A DNA stretch of 62,340 bases, taken from positions 1-62,340 of the forward strand of contig CALKLF010000020.1 of NCBI GenBank assembly GCA_937992175.1. The letters run 5' to 3'. Below the pieces are notes generated by a model that worked only from the letters and a program-made list of their open reading frames with translations, did not search any database and had not been told where the DNA came from. Positions 10,400 through 19,524 of the stretch are shown here, one piece after another. How positions within the stretch are numbered: position 1 is the stretch's first letter; every line of letters begins with the position of its first letter. The DNA is from an uncultured Fimbriimonadales bacterium. GTDB taxonomy: Bacteria > Armatimonadota > Fimbriimonadia > Fimbriimonadales > GBS-DC. The position numbers were made by a program, and so were the translations under genes.

Positions 10400-12490
10400 A
10401 TGGCGTGGGCGAACTGGCTGACGCGGGCGTTGCGCAACTCCGACCTGATGATTGCACTGGCGATTCTCGTCGTCGTGACGATGCTGATCGTGCCCATGCC
10501 TAAGTGGATGCTGGACACCTTTATCGTGTTCAACTTCGCCGCGTCGATTGTTATCGCGCTGATGGCGGTGAACATTACCAATCCGCTGCAGTTTTCGGTG
10601 TTCCCTGCGCTGTTGCTGGTGACCACGCTGTTTCGGCTGGCGCTGAGTATCGTCGCTACGAAGCTGATTTTGGGCACGGGCAGCGCAGGCAAGGTAATCG
10701 AGACCTTCGGGCAGTTCGTGGTGGGGGGCGACTTCGTGGTGGGCGTGGTCGCGTTCCTGATTCTGGTGGTGGTGCAGTTTGTGGTGATTACGAACGGCGC
10801 AGGGCGCGTGGCGGAGGTCGCCGCCCGCTTCACGCTGGACGCGATGCCCGGCAAACAGATGGCGATTGACGCCGATCTGAACGCGGGGCTCATAGATCAG
10901 GAGGAAGCCAAACGCCGCCGCCGCGCCATCGAAATGGAAGCCGACTTCTACGGCGCGATGGACGGTGCGAGCAAGTTTGTCAAAGGCGACGCGATTGCGG
11001 CGATTTTGATTATCCTGATTAACATCATCGGTGGCTTTGCGGTGGGCTTTCTGCGCGGGCAGGGCGACGCGATGACCGTGCTGCAAACCTACACGCTGCT
11101 CACGGTGGGCGAGGGCTTGGTGGCGCAAATCCCCGCGCTGCTGATTTCCACGGCTACGGGATTGCTGGTGACCCGCGCCTCGACCGAGCAGGCGATGGGG
11201 CAGGATGTGGTGGGGCAAGTGCTGCAGTATCCGCGCGTGCTGATGGCGGCGGGCGGCGCGATTGCGTTTCTCGCACTGGTGCCCGGCTTCCCGAAACCGC
11301 AGTTTGTCATGGTAGGCGCGGCGCTGTTCGGATTGGGCTATCTGGCGACACGCGTGAATCTGCTGCCCCCGCCCCCAGAGCCAGAAAAACCGCAGGAGCA
11401 ACCGCCTGCCCCCACTGGTCCCGAAGCCGTGCTGCCGATGCTCAAAGTGGACGCGATTGAACTCGAAATCGGCTACGGGTTGATGCCCCTCGTTGACCCG
11501 AACCAGAAAGGCGACCTGCTGGAGCGCATCGCCGCTATCCGTCGGCAACTGGCGACCGATTTGGGCTTCGTGATGCCGTCGGTGCGTGTGCGCGATAATG
11601 TGCGCCTGCGCCCGATGCAGTATCAAATCAAGATTCGGGGTGAGACGGTGGCGCAGGCGGAGGCGCAGCCGCGCATGCTGCTTGCTATGCCCCCCAGCTC
11701 CGACTCACCCCCGATTGAGGGCGTCGCCACCACAGAGCCTGTGTTCGGCATGCGGGCGTACTGGATAGAGCCGCACCTGCGCGAGACGGCGCAACGGCTG
11801 GGCTACACAGTGGTGGAGGCGACCGCCGTCGTCGCCACGCACCTGACCGAAATCGTGCGCCGCCACGCCGCCGAACTGCTGGGGCGCGCCGAAGTGCAGC
11901 AACTGTTGGACAACCTCAAAGAGCATAACGCCGTCGTGGTGCAGGAGGTTGTGCCCGACCTGCTCACGCTGGGCGAGGTGCAGAAGGTGCTGCAACACCT
12001 GCTGCGCGAGGGCGTGCCCATCCGCGACCTGGAGACGATTCTGGAGACTTTGGGCGACCACGCAGGGCGCACCCGCGATGTGGAGGCGTTAGGCGAGTAC
12101 GCCCGCGCCGCCCTTGCGCGCACCATCACTCACCGCCTGCAGTCGCCCGACGGCAAGCTGCGCCTGATGGTGTTCGAGCCTGCACTGGAAGCCTACCTGC
12201 GTGAGCGCGTGGAGCAGACCCCACACGGCGTCGCGCTGAGCTTAGAGATGGATTCCAGCCGCGCCCTGCTACAAGCAATCGGTCAACACGCCCAACAAAT
12301 GACGGCGCGGGGGCACCTGCCCGTGCTGGCATGCGCAGGCAACCTGCGCCTGCCCGTGCGCAAACTGCTGGGCGCGGAACTGCCCCAGCTGCATGTAATC
12401 GCCTACCACGAAATCGCCCCGAACACGAACATCGAGATTGTGGAGCAAATCAGCCGCGCGGAGGTGATGGGCGCGTTGGCGGCGGCATAA
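10400..12490 (+). CDS. flhA: Flagellar biosynthesis protein FlhA (FHIPEP family export gate)
   Basis: 696 residues. The N-terminal half has about eight membrane segments; the FHIPEP loop VAEVAARFTLDAMPGKQMAI with DADLNAGLID is at ~135-165. The C-terminal half is the cytoplasmic domain (PEPVFGMRAYWIEP, VEQISRAEVMGALA). FlhA forms the nonameric export gate of the flagellar type III system. No other flagellar gene is in the window, so the rest must lie elsewhere if the flagellum exists. A proline-rich linker (PPPPEPEKPQEQPPAPTGPE) joins the halves. An AATAAT box ends 8 bases before the ATG and no ribosome-binding site is seen. Confidence 0.95.
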   Translation: MAWANWLTRALRNSDLMIALAILVVVTMLIVPMPKWMLDTFIVFNFAASIVIALMAVNITNPLQFSVFPALLLVTTLFRLALSIVATKLILGTGSAGKVIETFGQFVVGGDFVVGVVAFLILVVVQFVVITNGAGRVAEVAARFTLDAMPGKQMAIDADLNAGLIDQEEAKRRRRAIEMEADFYGAMDGASKFVKGDAIAAILIILINIIGGFAVGFLRGQGDAMTVLQTYTLLTVGEGLVAQIPALLISTATGLLVTRASTEQAMGQDVVGQVLQYPRVLMAAGGAIAFLALVPGFPKPQFVMVGAALFGLGYLATRVNLLPPPPEPEKPQEQPPAPTGPEAVLPMLKVDAIELEIGYGLMPLVDPNQKGDLLERIAAIRRQLATDLGFVMPSVRVRDNVRLRPMQYQIKIRGETVAQAEAQPRMLLAMPPSSDSPPIEGVATTEPVFGMRAYWIEPHLRETAQRLGYTVVEATAVVATHLTEIVRRHAAELLGRAEVQQLLDNLKEHNAVVVQEVVPDLLTLGEVQKVLQHLLREGVPIRDLETILETLGDHAGRTRDVEALGEYARAALARTITHRLQSPDGKLRLMVFEPALEAYLRERVEQTPHGVALSLEMDSSRALLQAIGQHAQQMTARGHLPVLACAGNLRLPVRKLLGAELPQLHVIAYHEIAPNTNIEIVEQISRAEVMGALAAA

Positions 12491-12532
12491 CATAAATAGT
12501 CACACCTGCGGCACAACAATCGTTCCTTTAAC

Positions 12533-12634
12533 TCATACAGGTTCCAGCGTGCGCTCCAAAGTCTGTGCGACACGCTCGGGCTGCGCGTCCCACTGTTTCA
12601 ACAGTTCATCGATAAGCCATCGTGCAGGGGGCAT
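12533..12634 (-). CDS. Possible 33-residue protein
   Basis: A short reading frame starting MPPARWLIDELLKQWDAQ, mostly helical and amphipathic, with a weak AGGTG upstream. It fills most of the gap between flhA and the crtI-like gene. Amino-acid content looks protein-like, but no family is recognised and it may be a gene remnant. Confidence 0.3.
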   Translation of the reverse strand: MPPARWLIDELLKQWDAQPERVAQTLERTLEPV

Positions 12635-12667
12635 GGTTTTTCACCTGAAGTGATTGTACCTAACACC

Positions 12668-14119
12668 CTACGCCTTCTTCCCCCACTTGCCCAGCACGCG
12701 CTCGGCGACTAACTCCGCAGAAATCAGCGTCATCGGAATGCCGTTGCCGGGTTGCGTGCTTGCGCCCACCAGATAGCAGTTCCGAAACGGCGTCTGCACC
12801 GACGGGCGAAACGCTGTCGACTGGAAGAAGGTATGCGCGATGCCGAACGCCGCACCCTGCCACAAGCCCATCGCCTGCCACTCGTGCGGGGTCAGCGTCT
12901 CCACGAACTGCATCGCCTCGCGTTTCAAGCCCACGCGCTGGATGACCGTCTCCAGCACGCGCGGGGCGGCGGCGCGGGCGTCCTCGCCTGTCAGGTTTGG
13001 TACGGGCACCAGCACATACAGGTTCTCACATCCCGCGGGCGCGTCGTTGGGGTCAGTGCGGTTGGAAAGGCAGGTGTAGAACGACGGGTCGCTGGGCACG
13101 CGGTTCTCCTCAAACAGTTCGCGCAGGTTCGCCTCGAAATCGCGGCTGAAGTAGACATTATGATGCAACTGGTGGGGCAGCGGCTCGGTGTAGCCGATGT
13201 AGAACATCAGAGCGCTGCAGGAGTTTTTGAAGTTGCGCTGCGCGTAGGGCGTGGCGGGCAGCAGTTCGCGATAGGCGGTGGGCGCGTCCGTGTTGATAAT
13301 CACTCCATCCGCTTTCAGCACCTCGCCCGATTCGAGGCGCACGCCCGCCGCGCGTCCGTCTTCAATCAACACTTCCTCCACCCGATGGTTCAGGTAGATA
13401 CGCGCGCCCTCTTCCTGGGCGATTCGGGCAATCGCTTCGGGCAGGCGGTGCATCCCCCCACGCGGATACCACACACCCTCGCCCGACTCCATATAGGTCA
13501 GCACGCCGTACACCCACAGCGCATCCTTGGGCGACAGCCCCAGATACATCGTCTGAAACGAGAACAGCATCCGCAGGCGCGGGTCGCGCACATACCGCCC
13601 CACGCCTTTCCAGAGGTTGCCCAAAAGCCGATGGCGCAGCAGCAGCCCTACCTGATACGGTGTGAACAAATCGCCCAGCCCGTTATACTGCTTACGCACG
13701 AACACGGGCACAACGGCGTGATACATCGCGCTCAGGTCACTCATCAGACGCAGGTAGCCCGAAACCTCCGAAGGGCTGATTTTACGGGCGATCTCGCGCA
13801 CCATGCGAGCGATATTGGGCGTGGAGTCGAACACCGTGCCGTCGCCAAAGTAGACGCGATAGGAGGGGTCAATCAGCACTAAGTCCAGATAGTCTTCCAC
13901 ACGCCGATGGAGATCGCTGAAGAGCCGTTCGAGCGGTTCGAGCATCATCAGCAGCGTGGGACCCATATCAAACCGATAGCCGTCGCGTCGCAGCTCGCCG
14001 ATACGCCCGCCAATTTGCGAACGCGCTTCGAACACGACGACTTCATAACCTGCTTTCGCCAGTCGCGCGGCGGTCGCCAATCCGCCCATCCCCGCGCCGA
14101 CAATAACGATGGTTTTCAT
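12668..14119 (-). CDS. crtI: Phytoene desaturase-like FAD oxidoreductase (CrtI/CrtN family)
   Basis: 483 residues. The N-terminal dinucleotide-binding motif GAGMGGLATAARLAKAGYEV is followed by FEARSQIGGRI. The C-terminal FAD contact reads LVGASTQPGNGIPMTLISA, as in carotenoid desaturases. These membrane-associated enzymes introduce double bonds in C30/C40 carotenoid precursors or oxidise carotenoid ends. No crtB or other carotenoid gene is adjacent, so the exact reaction is open. TACAAT ends nine bases before the ATG, suggesting a leaderless transcript. Confidence 0.88.
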   Translation of the reverse strand: MKTIVIVGAGMGGLATAARLAKAGYEVVVFEARSQIGGRIGELRRDGYRFDMGPTLLMMLEPLERLFSDLHRRVEDYLDLVLIDPSYRVYFGDGTVFDSTPNIARMVREIARKISPSEVSGYLRLMSDLSAMYHAVVPVFVRKQYNGLGDLFTPYQVGLLLRHRLLGNLWKGVGRYVRDPRLRMLFSFQTMYLGLSPKDALWVYGVLTYMESGEGVWYPRGGMHRLPEAIARIAQEEGARIYLNHRVEEVLIEDGRAAGVRLESGEVLKADGVIINTDAPTAYRELLPATPYAQRNFKNSCSALMFYIGYTEPLPHQLHHNVYFSRDFEANLRELFEENRVPSDPSFYTCLSNRTDPNDAPAGCENLYVLVPVPNLTGEDARAAAPRVLETVIQRVGLKREAMQFVETLTPHEWQAMGLWQGAAFGIAHTFFQSTAFRPSVQTPFRNCYLVGASTQPGNGIPMTLISAELVAERVLGKWGKKA

Positions 14120-14128
14120 ACAAATAAA

Positions 14129-14134
14129 ATTGTA
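14129..14134 (-). promoter_or_regulatory. -10 box of crtI-like gene (candidate leaderless promoter)
   Basis: GGTACAAT on the minus strand ends nine bases before the ATG at 14119; the spacer is AT-rich and has no Shine-Dalgarno sequence. Confidence 0.5.
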
Positions 14135-14256
14135 CCTGACCTAGATGCTCCGTCGCGCAGTATCAATTTTCGCGCGCTCATCGGGTATACTGCGCCTGTC
14201 CAAACCTGGGCGACACTTCGCGGAGCCCGTAGCGGTTTCGCAAAGGGAGGTCAACT

Positions 14257-15015
14257 ATGCAACAGCGAAGGAACGCTAACAGGAGTGGATCGTGGCGATG
14301 GCTGCTGTTGAGTGTGGGTATAGTCGCGCTTTGCGCAATCGGTTGTGCGGAAAAGCCTCGCAACGATCAGAAAGTAACGACGAAAATCGTGGAGCGGCGC
14401 GAACAGACTCCGCCGCCTACCTTGTTTGAAGTGAATCGGCGCTTACCCCCGCGCCATAAGGTGCTGAAAGCCGAAGGCAAACCGGGCGAGAAAATCGTCG
14501 TCTGGCGCGTGTACTATCGCAACGGCAAGGAAATCAAGCGCGTCAAGCTCGAGGAGCAGACCCTCGAACCTCCGCAACCGCGCATTTACGAAATCGGCGT
14601 GCATGGACACATCGTCTCGCGCGGCGCGGTGGGCAGAGGCTCTTCGTTTCGTACCGCGAAAGTGGTGGAGATGCACGCCAGCGCGTATACGCCCCACCGC
14701 AGCGGTGGCGGCACGGGTTCAGGCTATACCACCAGTGGGCTGCCCGCGGGCTATGGCTTGGTGGCGGTCGATCCGCGCGTGATTCCGCTCGGCACGGTGC
14801 TGTATGTCGAGGGCTATGGCATGGCTATCGCCGCCGACACAGGACGCGCCATCAAGGGGCATAAGATCGATTTATGTTTCGCCACGCGCCAGCAGGCGCT
14901 GCAGTTCGGCAGACGAAAGGTGCGCGTACATATCCTGCGCGTCGCGCCCGCCCTGCCCCCGAAACCGCCCGACCAGGACGCTGACGAAGAACCCCAGCAG
15001 CCTGACCCACAGTAG
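14257..15015 (+). CDS. 3D-domain lipoprotein (cell-wall hydrolase-like)
   Basis: 252 residues. Signal peptide with a lipobox (ALCAIGC, Cys ~30). Residues ~45-110 resemble a G5-type beta domain (VVWRVYYRNGKEIKRVKLEE). Residues ~135-215 form a 3D domain: ASAYTPH, GLVAVDPRVIPLGT, ADTGRAIKGHKIDL, with the three conserved Asp. 3D domains occur in lytic transglycosylases (MltA) and YocH/Rpf-like muralytic proteins. A role in peptidoglycan turnover is likely. The tail is Pro-rich. GGGAGG precedes the ATG. Confidence 0.88.
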   Translation: MQQRRNANRSGSWRWLLLSVGIVALCAIGCAEKPRNDQKVTTKIVERREQTPPPTLFEVNRRLPPRHKVLKAEGKPGEKIVVWRVYYRNGKEIKRVKLEEQTLEPPQPRIYEIGVHGHIVSRGAVGRGSSFRTAKVVEMHASAYTPHRSGGGTGSGYTTSGLPAGYGLVAVDPRVIPLGTVLYVEGYGMAIAADTGRAIKGHKIDLCFATRQQALQFGRRKVRVHILRVAPALPPKPPDQDADEEPQQPDPQ

Positions 15016-15016
15016 T

Positions 15017-15766
15017 ATGCAAGTCGCCCTGCCCCGCGCGCACTCGCACAACGACTACTGGCGTAAGCGTCCCCTCCAGGACGCGCTGGAGTGTGGATTC
15101 TGCAGCGTGGAGGCGGATATCTTTCTGGTGGACGACAAACTGCTCGTGGGACACGAACCCCACGAGCTGCGCCCTGAACGCACGCTGGAATCGCTCTACT
15201 TAGAGCCGCTACGGGCGCGAGCAAAGCAGTTTCGCGGCAGAATCCATCCCGACGCGCCGCATTTCTACCTGCTCATCGACATCAAAAGCGACGCGCAGAC
15301 GACCTACGCCGCGCTCCACAAGACTCTGGAGCGCTACGACGACCTGCTCACGCACTATGAGGGCGAGCGTAAGATCGAGCGCACCGTGCAAGCGGTGCTG
15401 TCGGGCAACCGTATCCCGTTGGGGCAACTTCGACGCGAGCGTGTGCGCTTCGTTGGCTACGACGGCAGGCTCGGCGACCTGAACAGCGGCGCACCCGCCG
15501 CTCTGATGCCGTGGGTCAGCGATAACTGGATGCGCCTGTTCCGCTGGAACGGGCGAGGCGCGTTTCCCGATGAAGAGCGAGCGGAGCTGAGCCTGCTCGT
15601 TCAGCAAGCCCACGCCAAGGGCTACAAACTGCGTTTCTGGGCGACCGCCGACTTGCCCTCCGTTTGGGAAGTGTTGTGGGAGGCGGGCGTCGACCTCATC
15701 GGAACGGATATGCCCTACGCCCTGCGCGACTTCATGTGGGGTAAACTGAAAGCGCAGAAACGATGA
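15017..15766 (+). CDS. PI-PLC / glycerophosphodiester phosphodiesterase-fold protein
   Basis: 249 residues. Starts MQVALPRAHSHNDY; the HSHND motif with VEADIFLVDDKLLVGHE is the metal/catalytic half-barrel of the PLC-like phosphodiesterase superfamily. The end has GVDLIGTDMPYALRDFM. Likely a phosphodiesterase acting on lipid head-groups or glycerophosphodiesters; substrate unknown. No signal peptide is visible. The start directly follows the stop of the 3D gene, and its stop overlaps the PII start by 4 bases, so the three genes form one transcript. Confidence 0.82.
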   Translation: MQVALPRAHSHNDYWRKRPLQDALECGFCSVEADIFLVDDKLLVGHEPHELRPERTLESLYLEPLRARAKQFRGRIHPDAPHFYLLIDIKSDAQTTYAALHKTLERYDDLLTHYEGERKIERTVQAVLSGNRIPLGQLRRERVRFVGYDGRLGDLNSGAPAALMPWVSDNWMRLFRWNGRGAFPDEERAELSLLVQQAHAKGYKLRFWATADLPSVWEVLWEAGVDLIGTDMPYALRDFMWGKLKAQKR

Positions 15767-16101
15767 AGCGCATCGAGGCCATCATCCGCCCTATCCGATT
15801 CGAGGCGGTCAAAGAGGCGTTGAACGACATCGGCGTCTTCGGCATGACGATTACCGATGTGCGCGGGTTCGGGCGTCAACAGGGGCATACCGAAAAATAT
15901 CGCGGCAGCACCTACACCACGAACCTGTTGCCCAAAATAAAAATCGAGGTGGTCGCGCCTGACGAGCGGGTGGAAGAGATTATCGACGCGATTATCGAGG
16001 CGGCGCAGACCGGTGAAATCGGCGACGGCAAGATTTTCATCAGCGAAGTCGTGGAGGTCGTCCGCATCCGCACGGGCGAACGTGGCGAAGCCGCGCTATA
16101 A
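15763..16101 (+). CDS. glnB: Nitrogen regulatory protein P-II
   Basis: 112 residues, the family length. T-loop with Tyr51 (YRGSTYTT), the usual uridylylation site, and the B-loop TGEIGDGKIFI. PII proteins sense 2-oxoglutarate and ATP/ADP and control glutamine synthetase and ammonium transport. No amtB or glnA is adjacent. Translation is probably coupled to the upstream gene through the ATGA overlap. Confidence 0.96.
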   Translation: MKRIEAIIRPIRFEAVKEALNDIGVFGMTITDVRGFGRQQGHTEKYRGSTYTTNLLPKIKIEVVAPDERVEEIIDAIIEAAQTGEIGDGKIFISEVVEVVRIRTGERGEAAL

Positions 16102-18228
16102 TCAAGGAGACGCCGCTTTCATCAGAAGAGTCAGCGTCTCCTGAACGCTCTCGGGTAACTCGCGCCAGCGCATAGGCTTTTCGGCGAATGGACGAAACTC
16201 ACTGATGGAACCCAGGCGAATCGTCCGCTCGTCGGGGAGAACCAGCTCCAGCTCGTAGAACCGCTCCACGCCGAATAGCCCCGCCGTCTCATCCAGCGTT
16301 TCTGTATTCGATTCGCCCTCAGGCGACGATTGAGGCAGTTCCAGCGGCGTAGGACTCTCCTGCATCGCGTCCGCCCGCTGGGGGATGTAGCACGCCATGT
16401 CGTTCGAGCGGACACGGAACATGCTCTCGGCAGGCAAGCCCATCGGGAAAATTGCGTTGGGGATGTCGATTGCGTCGGGTTCCCGCGGCGAGGGGCTGAC
16501 CAGGGCATCCGCATAGTAGACCAGGTGGATTAGAGCGTTGCGTAGCGCAGGCGACATCTCGTAGAGGCGCACCGTTGCGCCCCCCAGCAACGATTTCCGC
16601 TCCTGCTCCGAGAGGCGGTTCAGGAAACGGGCGATAGTGAGGGAGCGGGCGTAGCGAAACGCGGTTGCGCCGCGCCACGACGCCCAGAACTCGCCGTGTG
16701 AGCCATAAGGCGATTCGACCCGCGCCCACTCCAGCGTGTCGTTCAGCGTGAGATACCCGCGCTGCAGCACGCGCGCCGTCACGCGACTCACACCAGCGCG
16801 GTCAAAACGATCGCCCCAGCAGTACGACGCCAGCAACGGCCTGGCAATCAAAACGCCCTCGCGCTCCCCCCACTCGTGCATCTGCAACGCAACAGAGTGC
16901 AATTCTAATCGGTCGCGTCCCGACTGGATTGCCTGAGTTATCGACTGCGCCGCAATCGGGAGCAGCGCGTCTTCGTTGGGCACAGCCACTAACGCTTTGC
17001 TCCGTGCACGGGCGTAGCTGCGCAGCAGATCCGTGGTTATCATACTGTGCGGTTCGGTGATTGCAGAATCCAGCAGGCGCAGCCGCGCCTCGTCCAGACG
17101 ATAGCCGATTGGGGACGCCTTCTCGCTTCCCAACACTCTGGAGAGCGCCGTGCTGCTATAGTACGACTCGTGGAAATTGGCAACAATATTCACTAGCAGG
17201 CGCGATTCTTCGCTCCACTCGACGGGACGCTGACGCCACTCGCCTTCAGGCAGGGGGAATAGACCCTCGCGTCCTGGTGAAAAGTAGCGCCATGCGCGAT
17301 AGGCGCGTTTCGAGGCGGGGTCTTCTACATAGACGACGATGCTGAACGCTTCAGGCGAGCTGCGCAGAATCTCCAGATACAGGCGCAGGGCGGACGGGTC
17401 GACCGGCCTCGTGTCGGGCAGGCTGCCCCAGTGGAAGGTCAGGGGGCTTTCATACTCGCGCTGCTCGCGATATTGCTTTTCCAGCGCGTCCACACCTGCC
17501 TGTGGGTCGTGCCACACGACGCTTAGCAAGCTCTGCTCCTGCGCGAACTGCCTGAGCATGGGGGTGACATCGAACCCAATCGGCTCCAGAAACTGCCCTG
17601 CCTGATTGCTGAACACGCGCCGTTCACGAAGAGGGATGTTAAGCAGTTTCTGTATATCCAGTTTCTGCATCACGCGCCAGAGCAATCGCTCGACGGGGTT
17701 CAATTGCCTCGATAGTGTCAGGAGTTGCTCCCGCTGCGCCGATTCACGGGCGTCGGGATTGTCGAGCAGATGGCTCAGGCTTTCACGCGCAGCGCGAATC
17801 GGCTCGCGTAGGCTCTCCTGCGTCCAGCGGAACTCGTCGGAAGCCTTCGCCTCGCGCTCGAGCGCCTTGCGCAGGCTCGCTTTGAGCACGGCGTCATCTT
17901 GCTGGCGACGCTCCATCGCTCTTTTGGCGGGGCGCGACAGCCGATAGGCACCGTTCGGCTGCTCGAACCACTCGGCGTCCAGCGCGTCGGCGAGCGCGTC
18001 CATCAGCCTCTTGAGGGGGATTTTGTCCGCGTCGACAAGGAGAATCTCTTTATCCAGCGGCGGCGCGGGGAACAGAGTGATGTTCGTCTGCCGAGTCAGC
18101 TTCTGGAGAACCTGCGCGACGGTCTGTGCAGGCTCTTGAAACGACACGGTTTGCTGCAGGTGCGTATCATCTGCGCCTGCGATTTGCAGCGCAAGCCACC
18201 CTCCACATAACAGCCCTATCCAGCGCAT
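16102..18228 (-). CDS. Secreted protein with STN-like N-terminal domain, otherwise unknown
   Basis: 708 residues from the ATG at 18228, which has AAGGAG upstream and begins a signal peptide (MRWIGLLCGGWLALQIAGA). Residues ~25-100 resemble the STN domain of secretins and TonB receptors (repeat pattern around VAQVLQKLTRQTNITLFPAP and LMDALADALDAEWF). The remaining ~600 residues are not recognised; they include an Arg/Glu-rich helical stretch. An in-frame ATG at 18318 would add 30 residues resembling the start of DUF104 antitoxin-like proteins (VIRAVFDGKTARPLPGEPV); a TACAAT box lies 17 bases before it, so this longer form cannot be excluded. Convergent with glnB, ending 1 base after it. Confidence 0.7.
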   Translation of the reverse strand: MRWIGLLCGGWLALQIAGADDTHLQQTVSFQEPAQTVAQVLQKLTRQTNITLFPAPPLDKEILLVDADKIPLKRLMDALADALDAEWFEQPNGAYRLSRPAKRAMERRQQDDAVLKASLRKALEREAKASDEFRWTQESLREPIRAARESLSHLLDNPDARESAQREQLLTLSRQLNPVERLLWRVMQKLDIQKLLNIPLRERRVFSNQAGQFLEPIGFDVTPMLRQFAQEQSLLSVVWHDPQAGVDALEKQYREQREYESPLTFHWGSLPDTRPVDPSALRLYLEILRSSPEAFSIVVYVEDPASKRAYRAWRYFSPGREGLFPLPEGEWRQRPVEWSEESRLLVNIVANFHESYYSSTALSRVLGSEKASPIGYRLDEARLRLLDSAITEPHSMITTDLLRSYARARSKALVAVPNEDALLPIAAQSITQAIQSGRDRLELHSVALQMHEWGEREGVLIARPLLASYCWGDRFDRAGVSRVTARVLQRGYLTLNDTLEWARVESPYGSHGEFWASWRGATAFRYARSLTIARFLNRLSEQERKSLLGGATVRLYEMSPALRNALIHLVYYADALVSPSPREPDAIDIPNAIFPMGLPAESMFRVRSNDMACYIPQRADAMQESPTPLELPQSSPEGESNTETLDETAGLFGVERFYELELVLPDERTIRLGSISEFRPFAEKPMRWRELPESVQETLTLLMKAASP

Positions 18229-18354
18229 GGCGCGGCTCCTTCGTATCGGAGGCACTGGCTCGCCGGGCAGCGGGCGAGCGGTCTTGCCGTCAAACACGGC
18301 GCGAATCACTACAGGCATAGGCTCTCACCAGACCTATTGTACCTTTCCGTAGGG

Positions 18355-19524
18355 CTACTGCATGACAATTGTAATCCCCAGCAGGCTCTCCAGCAGGTAG
18401 AGAATCGCCATCAGCCCCCATGCGCCGATAAGAATCTGCAAAATTCCGCTATTGAGCAGGCGCAATCCGAACGGCGGGGTCGCACCGCTGAGCGGGCGCG
18501 CCCGGCGCAGCAGCTCCTCGCCCACGCGAATTGCGTTCAACAGTTGCCTGTCGGTAGGCGGCTTCGTGGTGGCAGCCCACTGCAGAAATCCTCCGAACGC
18601 ACGCCAGAACATCAGCGTAAACAGCAGCGCCATCAGCAGGGCGAAATCGCGCGAGTCGCCGTCGGACACGCCGAAAGTGAACACTTTGGACAGCCCCAGA
18701 AAGAGCGCAATCCCCGCCACGAGGTTCGTGCCGCAGCGCGGATGCACGCGCGGCATCCGACGCACGACCTCCAGCGTGAGCGGTTCGCCGCGCTCGATTG
18801 CATGCACCACCATATGCTCAGCCGCGTGCGTGCCTGCAATCGGCAACAGACGCATCAGCAGCAGGAATACGACGAAAATCGAACTGCGCAACACCAGCCC
18901 CATCACATCGGAAAAGAGGAACCACTGCCCCGCGAATGGCGAGTTGTAGTAGCTATACAGGGGGACGCCGAACCGCTCCTGCGCCCACCACATCCCGCCG
19001 ATAATGAGCCAGTTCGCCATCAGGAACAGCGCGAATAGCAACGCGCCCGTGAGCATCAGCCCCAGTGTGCCCGCGCCTGCGCTCACCACGCCGTTCGTCA
19101 GGTACACGCCCAGCGGGGTCGCCATCCCGCCGATTAGCCCGACCTGAGGCAGGCTAATCGGGCGCGCCGCGAGTCCTGCCAGCGTAATCACACCCACATA
19201 GCGTCCCCACGGATCCACGCCCAGCACGGGCTGCTCACTGTATGCCAGAACCTCGGCGGCTTCCTCGACGGGCGTATCGATGGGCAGGCGCAGGAATGAC
19301 TCGTCCATCCACGGCGCGACGGGTTCGAGCCAGTCCGCCCCCTGTTGAATCGCCTCGCGCAGGCGTGATTCGGTCAGCACGCCCACCGGCGCGCCGAGTT
19401 CGATAATCGGCAGCACGCCCGCGCCGCCCTGCGCCATCAGCTCCGCCGCCCGCAAGAGGCTGTCGTCGGGATACGCAGGCAGCACGCGCTGCAGCTTGTC
19501 CGCCACAAAGAGTTTCTCGCTCAT
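18355..19524 (-). CDS. CBS-domain pair fused to DUF1385 membrane protein
   Basis: 389 residues. Residues ~1-125 hold two CBS motifs (DSLLRAAELMAQGGAGVLPI; PVEEAAEVLAYSEQPVLGVD), usually adenine-nucleotide sensors. The rest is DUF1385: HAAEHMVVHAIERGEPLT, RMPRVHPRCGTNLV and five or more membrane segments. DUF1385 proteins are predicted metal-dependent membrane enzymes or transporters; YqhQ of Bacillus is a member. The fusion suggests nucleotide control of the membrane part. The start overlaps the stop of the upstream PrpB-like gene (ATGA). Ends with TAG. Confidence 0.8.
   Translation of the reverse strand: MSEKLFVADKLQRVLPAYPDDSLLRAAELMAQGGAGVLPIIELGAPVGVLTESRLREAIQQGADWLEPVAPWMDESFLRLPIDTPVEEAAEVLAYSEQPVLGVDPWGRYVGVITLAGLAARPISLPQVGLIGGMATPLGVYLTNGVVSAGAGTLGLMLTGALLFALFLMANWLIIGGMWWAQERFGVPLYSYYNSPFAGQWFLFSDVMGLVLRSSIFVVFLLLMRLLPIAGTHAAEHMVVHAIERGEPLTLEVVRRMPRVHPRCGTNLVAGIALFLGLSKVFTFGVSDGDSRDFALLMALLFTLMFWRAFGGFLQWAATTKPPTDRQLLNAIRVGEELLRRARPLSGATPPFGLRLLNSGILQILIGAWGLMAILYLLESLLGITIVMQ

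Noticed and set aside
10400-12490. Non-flagellar type III secretion gate (SctV) instead of FlhA
   Set aside because: Length, the DADLNAGLID loop and the C-terminal sequence fit FlhA; no injectisome genes are adjacent.
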